Positions 1 through 11,010 are shown, counted from the first letter of the stretch. The stretch: 64,000 nucleotides of DNA from Halopseudomonas pachastrellae (GCF_900114765.1 NZ_FOUD01000002.1:162189-226188); one strand, 5' to 3'. Notes: generated from the sequence alone by a model not told the origin. Program-made: numbers and translations.

Positions 1-172
1 TGTGCCGGCCGGTCAGTTGCTCAACCTGGGCAACCAGCTGCTCTTGATAGTTCTCGACCGTCGGCACCAGCAGGCGGCCGAGGCTGACATAGGCCGCCGC
101 CAACAGCAGCCAGCCGACCAGCAGCAGGATCAGCCCGTTCAGTCCTCGTATCAGCCAGCGTCGCCTGCGCAT
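1..172 (-). CDS. yhdP: YhdP family protein, N-terminal fragment (runs off window)
   Basis: Only the first 57 codons are inside the window; the gene continues past its left edge. The ATG at 172-170 lies just after the rng stop, separated by 14 bases. Visible protein: a basic start (MRRRRW), one hydrophobic membrane segment at about residues 8-29, then a periplasmic stretch with the pattern LVPTVENYQEQL...VEQLTG. That is the usual beginning of YhdP/TIGR02099 proteins of the AsmA-like clan, which span the periplasm and take part in phospholipid transport to the outer membrane. Position directly after mreBCD-maf-rng matches the usual pseudomonad order. Family assignment rests on the short N-terminus and the context. 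Confidence 0.75.
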   Translation of the reverse strand, partial: MRRRRWLIRGLNGLILLLVGWLLLAAAYVSLGRLLVPTVENYQEQLVAQVEQLTGRH

Positions 173-186
173 TGCTCAGTCCGCCA

Positions 187-1644
187 TCACATCAGCACCA
201 CGTCGTACTGTTCCTGGGTGTACATGGTTTCCACCTGAAACTTGATCGGACGCTCAATGAACAGCTCCAGATCCGCGACGTTGCCGGACTCTTCGTCCAG
301 CAGGCGATCGATCACCGCCTGCGACGCCAGCACCGTGTAGGAGCCGGCCTGATAGGCACGTGCCTCGCGCAAAATCTCACGAAAAATTTCGTAGCAGACC
401 GTCTCCGGCGTTTTCTGAATGCCACGGCCGTGGCAGCTCGGACAGGGTTCGCAAAGCACCTGCTCAAGACTCTCGCGGGTACGCTTGCGGGTCATCTGCA
501 CCAGACCCAGCTCGGTGATGCCGATGATGTTGGTCTTGGCGTGATCGCGCTCCAGCTGTTTTTCCAGCGTGCGCTGTACCTGACGCTGGTGTTCCTCATC
601 TTCCATGTCGATAAAGTCGATGATGATAATGCCGCCAAGGTTGCGCAGGCGCAGCTGGCGGGCAATCGCGGTCGCCGCTTCGAGGTTGGTTTTGAAGATG
701 GTCTCTTCAAGATTGCGGTGGCCGACAAAGGCGCCGGTATTGACGTCGATGGTGGTCATGGCCTCGGTCTGGTCGATCACCAGATGGCCGCCGGACTTGA
801 GCATCACACGCCGGTCCATGGCCTTCTGAATCTCGTCTTCGACGCTGTACAGGTCAAAGATGGGGCGCTCACCCGGGTAATGCTCCAGCAGCTCCTCGAC
901 CCCCGGCATCAGCTCGTGCACAAACTGCTCGACCTTCTGAAAGGTCTCACGCGAGTCGATACGCACCTTCTCCAGCCTGGGGTTGGCCAGGTCACGCAGG
1001 GTCCGCAGGGCCAGCGGCAGGTCTTCGTAGATCACCGAGGGCGCCGGCGCGGTGCCCATCTGCTGGGCAATCTGCTGCCACAAGCGGCGCACATAGCGGA
1101 TGTCGACCAGAATATCCTCGGGCCGGGCGCCTTCGGCTGCGGTGCGCAGAATATAACCGCCCGCTTCATCGATAGCTTCACTTTCCTGGCAGTCGGCGAC
1201 GACCTGTTTCAGGCGCTCGCGCTCGGCTTCGTCTTCGATTTTCAGCGAGATGCCCACATGCGGTGTGCGCGGCATGTACACCAGATAACGGGATGGGACC
1301 GAGAGATGCGTGGTCAGGCGCGCGCCCTTGGTGCCAATCGGGTCTTTGGTGACCTGCACCACCAGCGCCTTACCCTCGTGCACCAGCGCGCTGATCGGCT
1401 CTACCGCCTGGCCCTCGCGCTGGGAGATTTCGGAGGCGTGAATAAAGGCCGCACGTTCCAGTCCGATATCGACAAAGGCCGCCTGCATGCCAGGCAACAC
1501 GCGCACGACCTTGCCCTTGTAGATATTGCCGACGATGCCACGGCGCTGGGTGCGCTCGATGTGCACTTCCTGCAGTACGCCGTTCTCGACCAGCGCAACG
1601 CGGGTTTCCATCGGCGTGATATTGATGAGAATTTCTTCGCTCAT
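187..1644 (-). CDS. rng: Ribonuclease G
   Basis: Endoribonuclease of the RNase E/G family, acting on 16S rRNA 5' maturation and mRNA decay in the cytoplasm. The 485-residue length equals that of a typical RNase G without the RNase E scaffold tail. It has the family N-terminus (EEILINITPMETRVAL), an S1 RNA-binding domain at about residues 35-120, and the catalytic Mg-binding aspartates D300 (IDVNTG) and D343 (first D of DFIDMED). A cysteine-rich CEPCPSCHGRG segment corresponds to the Zn-link of RNase E/G. It lies 62 bases after maf in the mreBCD-maf-rng-yhdP series, likely one transcription unit from mreB. Start is the ATG at 1644; no better start lies upstream. Confidence 0.97.
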   Translation of the reverse strand: MSEEILINITPMETRVALVENGVLQEVHIERTQRRGIVGNIYKGKVVRVLPGMQAAFVDIGLERAAFIHASEISQREGQAVEPISALVHEGKALVVQVTKDPIGTKGARLTTHLSVPSRYLVYMPRTPHVGISLKIEDEAERERLKQVVADCQESEAIDEAGGYILRTAAEGARPEDILVDIRYVRRLWQQIAQQMGTAPAPSVIYEDLPLALRTLRDLANPRLEKVRIDSRETFQKVEQFVHELMPGVEELLEHYPGERPIFDLYSVEDEIQKAMDRRVMLKSGGHLVIDQTEAMTTIDVNTGAFVGHRNLEETIFKTNLEAATAIARQLRLRNLGGIIIIDFIDMEDEEHQRQVQRTLEKQLERDHAKTNIIGITELGLVQMTRKRTRESLEQVLCEPCPSCHGRGIQKTPETVCYEIFREILREARAYQAGSYTVLASQAVIDRLLDEESGNVADLELFIERPIKFQVETMYTQEQYDVVLM

Positions 1645-1706
1645 GGGCTCTCTCGCTTCTTGTCTGTCACCACAATACCGGTGATTGGAGCCCCGGAATA
1701 GCCGCG

Positions 1707-2288
1707 TCAGGGCCGTTGCCAGCAGGAAATGCCAAAGCCCTCAAGCAAACTGGCGGTCTCGCGCAGCGGCAACCCGACCACCGCGCTGTAGCTGCCTTCG
1801 ATACGATCAACAAAGACTGCGCCCAGCCCCTGAATACCGTAGGCGCCAGCCTTATCTGCCGGCTCGCCGGTGTCCCAGTAATCCGCCAGCTCCTGTGCAC
1901 TCAGCCGGCGGAAGCAGACCCGGCTATCGACCCGCTGCAGCGCGATACGTTCATCCCGGGCCACCGCGACTGCCGTCATTACCCAATGCTCGCTGGCGGA
2001 CAAGCGGCCCAGCATGTCAAGCGCATGCGCGCGGTCGCGCGGTTTGCCGAGAATCTGCCCGCCATGCACCACGGCGGTGTCCGCTGCCAACACCACCCGA
2101 CCCGGGCAGGCGGCAACGGCAGCGAGCGCCTTGTCCCGCGTCACCCGCTCGACGTAGGCCTCGGGCGACTCGCCCGGCAGCACCCGCTCATCCACCTCGC
2201 TGGGGCGCTGGGTGCAAGGCACACCGATCTGCGCCAGCAACTCACGCCGCCGGGGCGAGGCCGAGGCCAGCAGCAGCTCAGTTGACAT
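1707..2288 (-). CDS. maf: Maf-type nucleotide pyrophosphatase
   Basis: House-cleaning nucleoside triphosphate pyrophosphatase of the Maf/HAM1-like superfamily (YhdE-type, dTTP/UTP), linked to septum and division control. The 193-residue protein opens with the diagnostic LLLASASPRRRELL loop and carries VDE (about residues 31-33) and the AADTAVV / LGKPRD region with the acidic base. I chose the ATG at 2288 because it starts right at the family N-terminus; an open frame extends upstream to 2345 but only inside mreD. The start overlaps the 3' end of mreD by 11 bases, suggesting translational coupling. rng follows. Confidence 0.95.
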   Translation of the reverse strand: MSTELLLASASPRRRELLAQIGVPCTQRPSEVDERVLPGESPEAYVERVTRDKALAAVAACPGRVVLAADTAVVHGGQILGKPRDRAHALDMLGRLSASEHWVMTAVAVARDERIALQRVDSRVCFRRLSAQELADYWDTGEPADKAGAYGIQGLGAVFVDRIEGSYSAVVGLPLRETASLLEGFGISCWQRP

Positions 2289-2751
2289 GAAAACGCCGGC
2301 GTACGCCGCGCAGCAACGAGAAGACCCAGGGCCAAAGCACCGCACTAACTACCGCCGGCAGCAGGAACAGCAAGGTCGGCGGCCGGTTACCGCTCAGGCT
2401 GTTGAGCCAGAGTGCGACCATCTGGGCAATCCCGAAGACCGGCAGCATTACCAGGCTCTGCTGCCACAGCGGGAAGCGGCGAATACGCTGATACAGCAAG
2501 AGCACCATCCAGACCACCAGTGTCATCACCAGCGCGTTCTGACCAAACAGCTGGCCGAACAGCACGTCCGACAGCAGCCCCGCCAGCCAGGCGGTCAGCA
2601 GGCCGACCCGATGCGGCAGCGCCATGACCCAGCACGAGAGCACCAGCGCCAGCCACATCGGGCGGGCCAGGCTGACCGGTTCGGGCAGCGGCATGACACT
2701 GAGCAGCAGCGCCACCAGAATGCTCAGGATAATCGCCAGACTAGTCTGCAT
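2278..2751 (-). CDS. mreD: Rod shape-determining protein MreD
   Basis: Small integral membrane partner of MreB and MreC in the elongasome. The 157-residue protein is hydrophobic, with about five membrane segments (for example LAIILSILVALLLSVMPL at the start) and the PxGLLTAWLAGLLSDVLFG-like region typical of MreD. The ATG at 2751 is the family start; the longer open frame upstream to 2883 only reflects the out-of-frame 3' end of mreC. It overlaps mreC by 11 bases at its start and maf by 11 bases at its end, so translation of the series is probably coupled. Confidence 0.94.
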   Translation of the reverse strand: MQTSLAIILSILVALLLSVMPLPEPVSLARPMWLALVLSCWVMALPHRVGLLTAWLAGLLSDVLFGQLFGQNALVMTLVVWMVLLLYQRIRRFPLWQQSLVMLPVFGIAQMVALWLNSLSGNRPPTLLFLLPAVVSAVLWPWVFSLLRGVRRRFHVN

Positions 2752-3715
2752 CGGCTGCCTCCCCGGCCGGCTCGGCCTCGCTGCCGGCAGCAGCCGTCTC
2801 TGCCGCCGCCTCGTCAGTCGGAGCGGTGTCGCCTTCCTGCTCGTTGGCGCCCTCGGTGCCCAGCTCCAGCGCCGGCAATACATCGCCGTAACCGCTTTCA
2901 GGGCTGAATACCAACAGCAGGTAACGACTGCGATTGAGCTGCGCCGAGGGCGTTACCCGCACTTCGGCAAAGGACTGCGCCGGATGCCGCGTTACCGTCT
3001 GCACCCGACCGACCGGGTAACCGGCCGGAAAGCGCTGACCAAGCCCCGAGCTGACCACAATGTCGCCTTCGCGCACATCGGCGGTGTCGCCGACGTAGCG
3101 CAGCTCCAGCCACTCGTTGCGGCCAGTACCGCTGGCGATGGCGCGCAGGCCGTTACGATTGATCTGCACCGGCAGGCTGTGGGATGCATCGGTCACCAGC
3201 AGCACCCGGGCGCTGTGCGGCAGCACTTCGACCACCTGGCCCATCAAACCGCTGGCATCAAGAACCGGCTGGCCCAGAAACACGCCATCAGCCTCGCCCT
3301 TGTCGAGCAGGATGCGTTGGGTAAAGGGGTTGGGGTCCACACCGATCAGCTCTGCCACCAGCACCCGCTCATCGACCAACGAGGAGGAGTTGAGCAGCTC
3401 GCGCAGGCGCACGTTCTGTTCGGTCAGGGTGGCGAGTTTCTGCAGCTTGCGCTGCGTCAGCAGCGCTTCGGCGCGCAGTCGCTCATTGTCGGCTATCAGC
3501 TCGGCCCGGCTGGTGGTCAACTCAGAGACCGACTCCCAGGCCCGCACCGGCATTTCAGCAGCCGAATACAACGGCGCCACCAGCAAGCCGAGCTGGTGGC
3601 GCAGGGGTTTGAGGGCGTCAAAACGGGCGTCAACCACCATGAGCACGATGGACAACACCGTGAGCACGATCAGGCGGACACCGAGTGACGGCCCCTTGAT
3701 AAATAGCGGTTTGAT
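2741..3715 (-). CDS. mreC: Rod shape-determining protein MreC (apparent AUC start)
   Basis: Bitopic periplasmic scaffold of the elongasome that links MreB to PBP2/RodA. It has one membrane segment near the N-terminus (LGVRLIVLTVLSIVLMVV), a coiled coil at about residues 65-110 (AELIADNERLRAEAL...), then the beta-rich MreC domain; an acidic Ala/Glu tail closes it. The first ATG/GTG/TTG in frame is the GTG at 3667, but this would cut the membrane segment in half. The frame stays open upstream, a strong GAGGAG lies at 3727-3722, and six bases later sits an ATC codon (3715-3713) beginning IKPLF.KGPSLGVRL, which resembles the N-terminus I recall for pseudomonad MreC. I therefore propose an AUC start (324 aa). 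If AUC is rejected, GTG 3667 (308 aa) is the fallback. Confidence 0.9.
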   Translation of the reverse strand: MKPLFIKGPSLGVRLIVLTVLSIVLMVVDARFDALKPLRHQLGLLVAPLYSAAEMPVRAWESVSELTTSRAELIADNERLRAEALLTQRKLQKLATLTEQNVRLRELLNSSSLVDERVLVAELIGVDPNPFTQRILLDKGEADGVFLGQPVLDASGLMGQVVEVLPHSARVLLVTDASHSLPVQINRNGLRAIASGTGRNEWLELRYVGDTADVREGDIVVSSGLGQRFPAGYPVGRVQTVTRHPAQSFAEVRVTPSAQLNRSRYLLLVFSPESGYGDVLPALELGTEGANEQEGDTAPTDEAAAETAAAGSEAEPAGEAADAD

Positions 3716-3786
3716 GGCAGGCTCCTCGCAGCCACTGGCGTGTTGCCGTCAAAGGCCCGCCGTGCAGTGGCGGGCCAGCAGCCGAC

Positions 3787-5130
<1,344 letters not shown>

Positions 5131-5418
5131 ATGTCCCTGGACCGCACCGATGTGGAAAAGATCGCGCATCTGGCCCGTATCGCCATCAGCGAGGATGAAA
5201 TCCCCGCTACTACCGCCAAACTGTCCGGCATTCTGGACCTGATCGATCGCATGCAAGCGGTGGACACCAGCAACGTCACACCGCTCGCCCACCCGCTGGA
5301 AACCACCCAGCGCCTGCGCACCGACGAAGTGACCGAAAGCAACCAGCGCGACGCCTATCAGGCCATCGCACCGGCCACCGAAGAAGGCCTGTACCTGGTT
5401 CCCAAGGTCATCGAATAA
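5131..5418 (+). CDS. gatC: Asp/Glu-tRNA(Asn/Gln) amidotransferase subunit C
   Basis: Small stabilising subunit of the GatCAB complex that converts misacylated Asp-tRNA(Asn) and/or Glu-tRNA(Gln) to the amidated forms. 95 residues, family start [17 protein letters not shown] and the conserved [19 protein letters not shown]...PLAHP segment that wraps around GatA. The ATG at 5131 is chosen over an upstream in-frame ATG (4999) because it fits the family length and has GGAG eight bases before it. gatA follows after 29 bases and gatB after gatA. Confidence 0.96.
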   Translation: MSLDRTDVEKIAHLARIAISEDEIPATTAKLSGILDLIDRMQAVDTSNVTPLAHPLETTQRLRTDEVTESNQRDAYQAIAPATEEGLYLVPKVIE

Positions 5419-5447
5419 CCCTGCCGCGCCGACAAGAGACTACCCCC

Positions 5448-6899
5448 ATGCACGAAAAAACGCTGGCCGAACTGTCCCAGGCCCTGCAGAGCAAGGCGCT
5501 GTCCAGCGTCGAGCTGACCCAGCACTACCTCAAGCGCATCGAGCAGCTTGATGGCAGCCTCAATAGCTATATCACCGTTACCGCCGAGTCCGCATTGGAG
5601 CAGGCCAAGGCCGCCGATGCGCGCATTGCCGCCGGCAACGCCAGCGCCCTGACCGGCATCCCGCTGGCGCACAAGGACCTGTTCTGTACCCAGGGCCAGC
5701 GCACCAGCTGCGGCTCGAAGATGCTCGACAACTTCATCTCGCCGTACGAGTCCACCGTTACCCAGCGTTTTCTGGATGCCGGCTCGGTCAGCCTCGGCAA
5801 GACTAACCTCGACGAATTCGCCATGGGCTCCTCTACCGAGTCCAGCTTCTATGGCCCGACTCGCAACCCGTGGGATACCGACCGCGTACCCGGCGGCTCC
5901 TCCGGCGGTTCAGCCTCTGCCGTTGCCGCACGCCTGTGCGCGGCTGCCACTGGCACCGATACCGGCGGCTCCATCCGCCAACCGGCGGGCTTCACCGCAC
6001 TGACTGGCCTGAAGCCGACTTACGGTCGCGTCTCGCGCTGGGGCATGGTTGCCTACGCATCCAGCCTGGATCAGGGCGGCCCGATGGCCCGCACCGCCGA
6101 AGACTGCGCGCTGATGATGCAGGTCATGGCCGGGTTTGACGCCAAGGACTCCACCAGTGTCGACCAGCCCGTACCGGACTACAGCGCCGCCCTGAACGAC
6201 TCGCTCAAGGGCTTGCGTATCGGTCTGCCGAAGGAATACTTCGCCGCCGGTCTGGATGCCGCCACCGCCGATGCCATCAGTGCTGCGGTCAAGCAGTTCC
6301 AGGCGCTCGGCGCCGAGGTCAAGGAAATCAGCCTGCCAAATGCCGAGCTGGCGATCCCGGCTTACTACGTCATCGCGCCAGCTGAAGCCTCCTCCAACCT
6401 GTCACGCTTTGACGGTGTACGCTTTGGCTACCGCTGTGAAAACCCGGCCGATCTCACCGACCTGTACAAGCGCTCACGCGCCGAAGGCTTTGGCGCCGAA
6501 GTGAAACGCCGCATCATGGTTGGCGCCTATGCGCTGTCCGCCGGCTACTACGACGCCTACTACCTGCAGGCGCAGAAGATTCGCCGCCTGATCAAGAACG
6601 ACTTCATGGCCGCCTATGAGCAGGTCGACGTCATCCTCTGCCCGACTTCGCCGACCCCGGCGTTCAAGATCGGCGAGAAGATCGACGACCCGGTCAGCCT
6701 CTACCTGACCGACATCTACACCATTACCGCCAACCTGGCCGGCGTACCGGGCGTTGCCCTGCCGGCCGGGTTTGCCAACGGCCTGCCGCTGGGCATGCAA
6801 CTGCTGGGGCCCTACTTCAGCGAAGCCCGTCTGCTCAACATCGCGCACCAGTACCAGCAGGTTACCGACTGGCACCAGCGCGCTCCGGCCGGCTACTGA
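5448..6899 (+). CDS. gatA: Asp/Glu-tRNA(Asn/Gln) amidotransferase subunit A
   Basis: Glutaminase subunit of GatCAB, amidase-signature family, releasing ammonia for transfer by GatB. 483 residues. The Ser-cisSer-Lys triad is visible: K76 (IPLAHKD), cis-serine S151 in [13 protein letters not shown] and nucleophile S175 in [11 protein letters not shown]. The C-terminal [11 protein letters not shown]...PLGMQLLG block is also typical. Central gene of gatCAB. Confidence 0.98.
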   Translation: MHEKTLAELSQALQSKALSSVELTQHYLKRIEQLDGSLNSYITVTAESALEQAKAADARIAAGNASALTGIPLAHKDLFCTQGQRTSCGSKMLDNFISPYESTVTQRFLDAGSVSLGKTNLDEFAMGSSTESSFYGPTRNPWDTDRVPGGSSGGSASAVAARLCAAATGTDTGGSIRQPAGFTALTGLKPTYGRVSRWGMVAYASSLDQGGPMARTAEDCALMMQVMAGFDAKDSTSVDQPVPDYSAALNDSLKGLRIGLPKEYFAAGLDAATADAISAAVKQFQALGAEVKEISLPNAELAIPAYYVIAPAEASSNLSRFDGVRFGYRCENPADLTDLYKRSRAEGFGAEVKRRIMVGAYALSAGYYDAYYLQAQKIRRLIKNDFMAAYEQVDVILCPTSPTPAFKIGEKIDDPVSLYLTDIYTITANLAGVPGVALPAGFANGLPLGMQLLGPYFSEARLLNIAHQYQQVTDWHQRAPAGY

Positions 6900-6913
6900 G
6901 AGGATTGACAGCA

Positions 6914-8362
6914 ATGCAATGGGAAATCGTCATCGGGCTGGAAATCCACGCCCAGCTCACCACCGCGTCGAAGATCTTCTCCGGCAGCGCCACCACCTTC
7001 GGCGCCGAAGCCAACACCCAGGCAAGTCTGGTTGACCTGGGCATGCCGGGCACCCTGCCGGTGCTCAATGCCCAGGCCGTGCGTAACGCGGTCAAGTTTG
7101 GTCTGGCGATCGACGCCGAGATCGGCATGACCAACGTCTTTGCCCGCAAAAACTACTTCTATCCGGACCTGCCCAAGGGCTACCAAACCAGCCAGATGGA
7201 TCACCCGATCGTCGGCAAGGGGCACCTGGACATCACCCTGGAAGACGGCACCGTCAAGCGCGTCGGCGTGACCCGCGCACACCTGGAAGAGGACGCCGGC
7301 AAGAGCCTGCACGAAGACTTCCACGGCATGAGCGGCATCGACCTCAACCGAGCTGGCACCCCGCTGCTGGAGATCGTCTCCGAGCCGGATATGCGCAGCG
7401 CCAAGGAGGCGGTCGCCTACGCCAAGACCATTCATTCGCTGGTGCGCTATCTGGGCATCTGCGACGGCAACATGGCCGAAGGTTCGCTGCGCTGCGACTG
7501 CAACGTCTCCGTGCGCCCCAAGGGTCAGACCGAATTCGGTACCCGCTGTGAGATCAAGAACGTCAACTCGTTCCGTTTTATCGAGAAGGCGATCAACACC
7601 GAAGTCCAGCGTCAGATCGAGCTGATCGAAGACGGCGGCAAAGTGGTACAAGAAACCCGCCTGTACGATCCGAACAAGGACGAAACCCGCTCCATGCGCA
7701 GCAAGGAAGAAGCCAACGATTACCGCTACTTCCCCTGCCCGGATCTGCTGCCGGTAGTTCTTGAGCAGCGCTTCCTGGATGAGGTGCGAGGCGAGCTGCC
7801 GGAGCTGCCACAACAGAAGCGCGAGCGCTTCGAAAGCCAGTTTGGCCTGTCGACCTACGACGCCAGCGTCTTGAGCGCCAGCCGCGAACTGGCCGATTAC
7901 TTCGAACAGGTCCAAAAAACCTGCGGTGACGCCAAGCTGGCCGCCAACTGGGTGATGGGCGAGCTGTCCAGCCTGCTCAACAAGGAAGGTTTGGATATCG
8001 AGCAGTCGCCGGTCAGCGCCGATCAGCTGGGCGGCATGATCCTGCGCATCAAGGACAACACCATCAGCGGCAAGATCGCCAAGATGGTGTTCGAGGCACT
8101 GGCAGCGGGCGAAGGCGACTCCGCCGATGCCATCATCGAAGCCAAAGGGCTGAAGCAGGTCACCGACAGTGGCGCGATCGAGGCCATGCTGGATGAGGTC
8201 CTGGCGGCCAACGCCGAGCAGCTCGAGCAGTACCGCGCCAGCGACGAAGCCAAGCGCGGCAAGATGTTTGGCTTCTTTGTCGGCCAGGCTATGAAAGCCT
8301 CCAAGGGCAAGGCCAACCCGCAGCAGGTTAACGAACTGCTGCGCAAGAAGCTGGAAGGCTGA
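6914..8362 (+). CDS. gatB: Asp/Glu-tRNA(Asn/Gln) amidotransferase subunit B
   Basis: Kinase/transamidase subunit: phosphorylates the tRNA-bound Asp/Glu and amidates it with ammonia tunnelled from GatA. 482 residues; begins [15 protein letters not shown], has the [11 protein letters not shown] and [17 protein letters not shown] blocks, and a C-terminal YqeY/tail domain that docks the tRNA. I use the ATG at 6914 rather than an upstream in-frame TTG (6905), because GAGAGGA at 6898-6904 is correctly spaced for it. It lies 14 bases downstream of gatA. Confidence 0.98.
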   Translation: MQWEIVIGLEIHAQLTTASKIFSGSATTFGAEANTQASLVDLGMPGTLPVLNAQAVRNAVKFGLAIDAEIGMTNVFARKNYFYPDLPKGYQTSQMDHPIVGKGHLDITLEDGTVKRVGVTRAHLEEDAGKSLHEDFHGMSGIDLNRAGTPLLEIVSEPDMRSAKEAVAYAKTIHSLVRYLGICDGNMAEGSLRCDCNVSVRPKGQTEFGTRCEIKNVNSFRFIEKAINTEVQRQIELIEDGGKVVQETRLYDPNKDETRSMRSKEEANDYRYFPCPDLLPVVLEQRFLDEVRGELPELPQQKRERFESQFGLSTYDASVLSASRELADYFEQVQKTCGDAKLAANWVMGELSSLLNKEGLDIEQSPVSADQLGGMILRIKDNTISGKIAKMVFEALAAGEGDSADAIIEAKGLKQVTDSGAIEAMLDEVLAANAEQLEQYRASDEAKRGKMFGFFVGQAMKASKGKANPQQVNELLRKKLEG

Positions 8363-8418
8363 ACCGGCGGGCGGCGGCGTGGTCTCAGATCGCGCCTCCG
8401 CCACCCGGGACTCTCCCC

Positions 8419-8811
8419 ATGCTTCGCGCGCTACTGATCGTCATCGCTACCCTGCTGGCCAGCAGCGTCATGGCCGACGATCTCTCGCTGGGCGACCCCG
8501 GCTGGACCCAGACCGGCAAAGCCTCCTACTACTCCTCCCGCCTGCACGGTCGGCGCACCGCCAGCGGCGAGCCTTATGATGAAACCGACCTCACCGCAGC
8601 TCATCCGCAGCTGCCCTTCGGCACCCTGGTTGAGGTGACCAACCTGTACAACAACCGTTCGGTTGTTCTGCGCATCAACGACCGCGGCCCCTTTGTCGGC
8701 CACCGAATCATCGACGTGTCACAGAGCGCCGCGGAGCTGCTCGGCATGATTCGCGCCGGCAGCGCACGGGTGCGTATCGAGGTGCTGGACCCGGACCAGC
8801 AAAGCGAATAA
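8419..8811 (+). CDS. RlpA-like septal ring lytic transglycosylase family protein
   Basis: Small secreted protein of 130 residues: a signal peptide (about residues 1-19, ending near VMA|DD) followed directly by a double-psi beta-barrel domain. Family motifs GKASYYSSRLHGRRTASGE, AAHPQLPFGT, INDRGPF (catalytic-type Asp) and the closing IIDVSQSAAELLG are all present. RlpA proteins cleave naked glycan strands at the septum. It lacks the C-terminal SPOR domain of full RlpA, so it resembles the short paralogue that follows gatB in P. aeruginosa (PA4485). The activity itself is inferred. Confidence 0.88.
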   Translation: MLRALLIVIATLLASSVMADDLSLGDPGWTQTGKASYYSSRLHGRRTASGEPYDETDLTAAHPQLPFGTLVEVTNLYNNRSVVLRINDRGPFVGHRIIDVSQSAAELLGMIRAGSARVRIEVLDPDQQSE

Positions 8812-8920
8812 ACGGAACCTTTGCTCCTGCGGGCTATCCTCTATCAGGTAACGAGTGGAAACAAAGCGGACATCGGCGCCCTGTGGGTCGACTGTCGGCC
8901 GCGTGCTGCTCGCCCACCGA

Positions 8921-8938
8921 GCCGGTCACCTGACCGGC
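8921..8938. promoter_or_regulatory. Perfect inverted repeat just upstream of the BCCT transporter RBS
   Basis: GCCGGTCA and TGACCGGC are exact inverse complements separated by two bases, 11 bases before the AAGGAGAT ribosome-binding site of the transporter at 8962. The 18-base dyad could be a repressor operator or a hairpin affecting translation. It does not resemble the A/T-rich BetI operator. No T-run follows, so it is not an intrinsic terminator. Confidence 0.5.
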
Positions 8939-8961
8939 ATACGCAGGACAAGGAGATCTGC

Positions 8962-11010
8962 ATGACTGACGCCAAGCGTGGCTGGCAATCAACCGTACTG
9001 GTTCCCGTGTTTGCCCCTGCCGTGATTGTCACCCTGCTGCTGGTCATCGGCACCATCAGCAACCCTGAGCTGGCCGGCTCACTGTTCTCCAGTACGCTGG
9101 CCTACATCACCGAAACCTTTGGCTGGTTCTACATGCTGGCGGTCGCCAGCTTTTTGCTGTTCGTGGTGCTGGTCGCCTGCAGCAGCTGGGGCAATATCCG
9201 CCTAGGGCCGGATCACTCGGAGCCGCAGTACAGCTTCCCGGCCTGGTTCGCCATGCTGTTCTCTGCCGGCTACGGCATCGCCCTGCTGTTCTTTGGCGTG
9301 GCCGAACCGGTCACCCACTTTGCCAGCCCGCCCGCAGGCGCCCCGGAGACGCTGGACGCCGCCAAGCAGGCGATGCAGATCGCCTTCTTTCATTGGGGCT
9401 TTCATATCTGGGCGATCTACGGGCTGGTCGGCCTGGTGCTGGCCTACTTTGCCTTTCGCCACGGTCTGCCGCTGTCGATGCGCTCAGCCCTCTATCCGCT
9501 GATTGGTGAGCGCATTCACGGCCCCATCGGGCACACCGTGGACGTGGTCGCCATTCTCGGCACCCTGTTCGGTATCGCCACCACCCTGGGCCTCTCGGTG
9601 GCGCAGATCAATGCGGGGCTGAACTACCTCTGGCCGAGCATTCCAGTGGCCAGCAACGTGCAGGTCACCGCCATTGCGGTGGTCACCGGCCTGGCGCTGT
9701 TCTCGGTGGTGGCCGGCCTGGACAAGGGGGTCAAGAACCTCTCCATCCTCAACATGGTGCTGGCAGTATCGCTGATGCTGTTCGTGTTTCTGGTTGGCCC
9801 GTCGATCTTTATCCTCGAGGCATTCTTGCAGAATACCGGCAGCTATCTGAATAACATTGTCGAGCGCACCTTCAACCTGCAGGCCTACACCCATAGCGAC
9901 TGGATCGGCAACTGGACGCTGTTCATCTTCGGCTGGACCATCGCCTGGGCGCCCTTTGTCGGGCTGTTTATCGCCAAAATCAGCCGTGGGCGCACCATTC
10001 GCCAGTTCGTTTTTGGCGTGATGCTGGTGCCGACTATGTTCACCTTCCTGTGGTTCTCGGTCTTTGGTGACACGGCCCTGCACCTGATCATGAACGAGGG
10101 TTACACCACCTTGATCAGCGAAGTGCAGGCAGACAAGGCCATCGCCCTGTTCAAGCTGTTCGAACACTTGCCGCTGACCTCGACCGTGTCCTTCATCACG
10201 GTGGTGCTGATCGTAACCTTCTTCGTGACCTCCTCTGACTCGGGCTCGCTGGTGATCGACTCGCTGGCCTCCGGCGGTGTGATGCAGACGCCGGTCTGGC
10301 AGCGCGCGTTCTGGGCCATTCTGGAGGGCGTTGTAGCGGCAGTATTGTTGATTGCCGGCGGCCTGAGCGCCCTGCAAACCATGACCATCGTCACCGCCCT
10401 GCCCTTTGCCATCATCATGATCATTGCCATGCTCGGCATGTGGCGGGCACTGGTGATCGAAGGGCACCGCGACGTCAGTCTGCAGCACCAGATGCAAGTC
10501 AGTCGCTACAGCGACAACAGCCTGGCTACCAACTGGAAAAAGCGCCTGGCCGGTATCGTCAACTTTCCTGACCGCACGGCGGTGGAAGGCTTTATCAACA
10601 AGACCGTCATGCCAGCGATGCAGCGCCTGAGCGATGCGCTGGTTGAGCAGGGTTGGCCAACCAAGGCAGAGCGCGACCCGGAGAACGGTCGGGTGTATCT
10701 GGAAATCCACAAGCCGGATCAGCTCGACTTCATCTACGAGGTGCGTCTGCGTGAGTATCTGCGCCCCGACTTTGCCTACCCCGAAATGCGCCGCACCGAC
10801 AACAACGAGCAGCAGCATTACTACCGGGCAGAAGTCTTCCTGCGTCGCGGCGGCCAGACCTACGATGTCTACGGCTACGACGAGCAGGAAATCATCGGCG
10901 ACATTCTGGATCACTTCGAGAAGTACCTGCACTTCCTGCACATTTCCCCGGGCGTACTGCCGTGGAATATGGCCGAGCACGACGAAATGCTTCAGCCTCC
11001 TACCACCTGA
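8962..11010 (+). CDS. betT: BCCT family choline/betaine transporter (BetT-like)
   Basis: Inner-membrane secondary transporter of the betaine-choline-carnitine family for uptake of choline or another quaternary ammonium osmolyte. 682 residues with about 12 membrane segments across residues 10-500 and a long cytoplasmic C-terminal domain (about 500-682), as in E. coli BetT, where the tail takes part in osmotic sensing. Family motifs include LFSAGYGIALLFFGVAEP, FHWGFHIWAIY and the BCCT signature region FGWTIAWAPFVGLFIAK. The ATG at 8962 has AAGGAGAT five bases upstream; the open frame continues back to 8821 without a better start. No betIBA genes adjoin it, so the substrate is inferred. Confidence 0.9.
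   Translation: MTDAKRGWQSTVLVPVFAPAVIVTLLLVIGTISNPELAGSLFSSTLAYITETFGWFYMLAVASFLLFVVLVACSSWGNIRLGPDHSEPQYSFPAWFAMLFSAGYGIALLFFGVAEPVTHFASPPAGAPETLDAAKQAMQIAFFHWGFHIWAIYGLVGLVLAYFAFRHGLPLSMRSALYPLIGERIHGPIGHTVDVVAILGTLFGIATTLGLSVAQINAGLNYLWPSIPVASNVQVTAIAVVTGLALFSVVAGLDKGVKNLSILNMVLAVSLMLFVFLVGPSIFILEAFLQNTGSYLNNIVERTFNLQAYTHSDWIGNWTLFIFGWTIAWAPFVGLFIAKISRGRTIRQFVFGVMLVPTMFTFLWFSVFGDTALHLIMNEGYTTLISEVQADKAIALFKLFEHLPLTSTVSFITVVLIVTFFVTSSDSGSLVIDSLASGGVMQTPVWQRAFWAILEGVVAAVLLIAGGLSALQTMTIVTALPFAIIMIIAMLGMWRALVIEGHRDVSLQHQMQVSRYSDNSLATNWKKRLAGIVNFPDRTAVEGFINKTVMPAMQRLSDALVEQGWPTKAERDPENGRVYLEIHKPDQLDFIYEVRLREYLRPDFAYPEMRRTDNNEQQHYYRAEVFLRRGGQTYDVYGYDEQEIIGDILDHFEKYLHFLHISPGVLPWNMAEHDEMLQPPTT

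Noticed and set aside
172..1701. 509-codon open frame on the plus strand
   Set aside because: Antisense to rng; composition is that of a reversed high-GC coding strand and rng is unmistakable.
6893..8404. 503-codon open frame on the minus strand
   Set aside because: Fully antisense to gatB with no recognisable domain.
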